A DNA stretch of 64,000 bases from Candidatus Aalborgiella aggregata (GTDB lineage: Bacteria; Pseudomonadota; Gammaproteobacteria; Burkholderiales; Burkholderiaceae_C). A program made the translations under genes and the position numbers. Under the pieces are notes generated by a model. The model did no database searches. It was not told the DNA's origin and saw nothing but the letters and a program-made list of their open reading frames with translations. The stretch covers positions 186,001 to 250,000 of the forward strand of contig JADIYY010000001.1 in NCBI GenBank assembly GCA_016705065.1, in the 5' to 3' direction. Position 1 is the first letter of the stretch. Every line of letters starts with the position of its first letter. Below are positions 62,977-64,000 of the stretch, one piece after another.

Positions 62977-63978
62977 TTAATGTGCTGCCAGCGCCTGCAA
63001 GCATTGATGCTTGTGCGTTTCACCTTGGGAGGGGGCAATTTCTAGTCGAGGTAAGCGCAAACCATAAGTCAAACCCAGTTGATCAGCCTGTATCACCCAA
63101 GCGCACATGCGCGACAAGGCTGCTTCCGCATTGGCGCAACCCGTGCGAAAATAATCCAAGTACAACACTTGCGCTTGGGTGTGTTGCACGTCGCGGCTGA
63201 TTAATTGGCTGGTCGCATCCGACTCGTGTTCACCTGCGTCGCCCCAAACTTTGGCTGCTTTTTTCCAAACCACCTGTTTCAAAGGGTCGCCACGGCGGTA
63301 GGAACGCACACCATCAAATTCGCCACTGGCTTGCACAGGAGATAACTTCACTTCTCCTGAACTGGGTTCACCCATTGGCAGTGCGGGAGCTTGCATTTCT
63401 GGAGCAGGATATACCCATATTTTGGCGGCGGGTCGCCACACCGTCCACACCCTGAAGGTGCCCAAAGGGAATCGGGTTTCAGTCAGCAAGGTAGGCACTG
63501 GATGAAGACCACGAGTCATTGGTTTGCCAGTCACTTCCAATGTGGTGCTGCCTTGTGCAGGTACGTCTACCCATGTCCAATTCACTGAATCCTCCAAATC
63601 GGCTAAACGCAGGCCAATGCCATAACGAACGGATTGATTTGTACTGCTCAATATCACTTCAAAAGAAGCATTGTCTGAAGCAAACTGAGCCTTGTTCGCT
63701 GCCGAATTTCTTGCCAAGCTCAGGTGCATGCCGCGTAAATTATTGTGCGCAACATGCATTCCAACCAATACACTGCCACCAATCAAAAAAGTCAATAAAT
63801 AACCTAAATTAAGTTGGTAATTGATACTGGCCACGAGCAAAACCAGCAAAGTCAGCACCATCATCCAGCCGACAGGGGTGGGCAAAATGTACACATTGCG
63901 TTGTGTCAGTTGCAAGGTGTCGGTCAGCGGCAGTCTTGACTCAAACCACTTTTGAAATCGCTTGCGAATGCTGAACAT
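62977..63978 (-). CDS. DUF58 domain-containing protein
   Basis: A 333-residue protein with two N-terminal helices (TPVGWMMVLTLLVLLVASINY and LGYLLTFLIGGSVLVGMHVAH) followed by a beta-rich region and the DUF58 core, whose marker is VRSYRRGDPLKQVVWKKAAK. It is 12 bases upstream of the TgpA-type gene. In this family the next upstream gene is usually a MoxR-type AAA ATPase, which would lie beyond the right edge of the window. The last 22 bases of the window contain no gene that I can identify. Confidence 0.92.
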   Translation of the reverse strand: MFSIRKRFQKWFESRLPLTDTLQLTQRNVYILPTPVGWMMVLTLLVLLVASINYQLNLGYLLTFLIGGSVLVGMHVAHNNLRGMHLSLARNSAANKAQFASDNASFEVILSSTNQSVRYGIGLRLADLEDSVNWTWVDVPAQGSTTLEVTGKPMTRGLHPVPTLLTETRFPLGTFRVWTVWRPAAKIWVYPAPEMQAPALPMGEPSSGEVKLSPVQASGEFDGVRSYRRGDPLKQVVWKKAAKVWGDAGEHESDATSQLISRDVQHTQAQVLYLDYFRTGCANAEAALSRMCAWVIQADQLGLTYGLRLPRLEIAPSQGETHKHQCLQALAAH

Positions 63979-64000
63979 ACAAAGACTAAAAGATATATGG

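Noticed and set aside
1..64000. Insertion sequence, prophage or CRISPR origin for the dispersed repeats
   Set aside because: No transposase, integrase, cas gene or regularly spaced array is present. The repeats are singly scattered, with no obvious target duplications. They may be non-autonomous, but this window offers no partner gene.

Overview
The window reads as chromosomal DNA of a betaproteobacterium, most likely order Burkholderiales and probably family Comamonadaceae. The basis is gene content and order: gmk-rpoZ-spoT, rph-rdgB-hemW, a UraD-AllC fusion, narXL-narK-narK-narGHJI-ppiC, and a membrane-bound PuuD urate oxidase. The assignment is by recognition, not by a tree. Coding density is very high. 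No gap between genes exceeds about 215 bases. I see no insertion sequence, prophage, integrase or CRISPR array.

Layout. 1-136 is the start of a UPF0149/YecA-like gene. 276-1824 is an FMN-dependent glutamate-synthase-like gene broken by an internal out-of-frame deletion. 1916-14702 is a purine-catabolism region: an M20 amidohydrolase, a fused UraD-AllC, allantoinase PuuE and a GntR regulator on the minus strand; 5-hydroxyisourate hydrolase on the plus strand; an NCS2 purine permease; PuuD; and XdhAB. Together they can take xanthine through urate, hydroxyisourate, OHCU, allantoin and allantoate to ureidoglycolate-type products. Three promoter regions here share the same TGTATACA-centred site. 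14727-15887 is an LrgA/LrgB pair. 15884-29302 holds housekeeping genes: uvrD, an Fe-ADH, guaC, greB, spoT, rpoZ, gmk, yicC, a Ser/Thr kinase, rph, rdgB and hemW. A small lipoprotein, tRNA-Ser(TGA), a class II ribonucleotide reductase and a beta-carbonic anhydrase follow.

33295-49789 lies wholly on the minus strand and is a nitrate-respiration block. In the direction of transcription it reads Ada-AlkA, Ogt, EamA, NarX, NarL, two NarK transporters, NarG, NarH, NarJ, NarI and a PpiC-type chaperone. The alkylation-repair genes are joined to narX by 4-base stop/start overlaps. 49952-53818 carries phosphomannomutase/phosphoglucomutase, WaaC and WaaA for LPS. 53822-59631 is a TolC/RND/HlyD efflux set. 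59749-63978 holds MltB, a transglutaminase-type membrane protein and a DUF58 protein.

The most unusual signal is a dispersed element of about 55-70 bases. Its core resembles GTAGCCGGCGTATTTATTGC, followed by a TGCTAT...ATAGCA inverted repeat. I count ten clear copies and one diverged copy. About half lie inside genes as in-frame peptide-coding segments (uraD-allC, xdhB, waaC, waaA, mltB, probably uvrD). In mltB the element encodes most of the signal peptide. Two more copies supply the stop codon of rph and of alkA.

Three genes (narG, the Ada-AlkA gene and the HlyD adaptor) look shifted by single-base indels, at or near short homopolymers. These could be sequencing errors or real decay; the sequence alone cannot decide.
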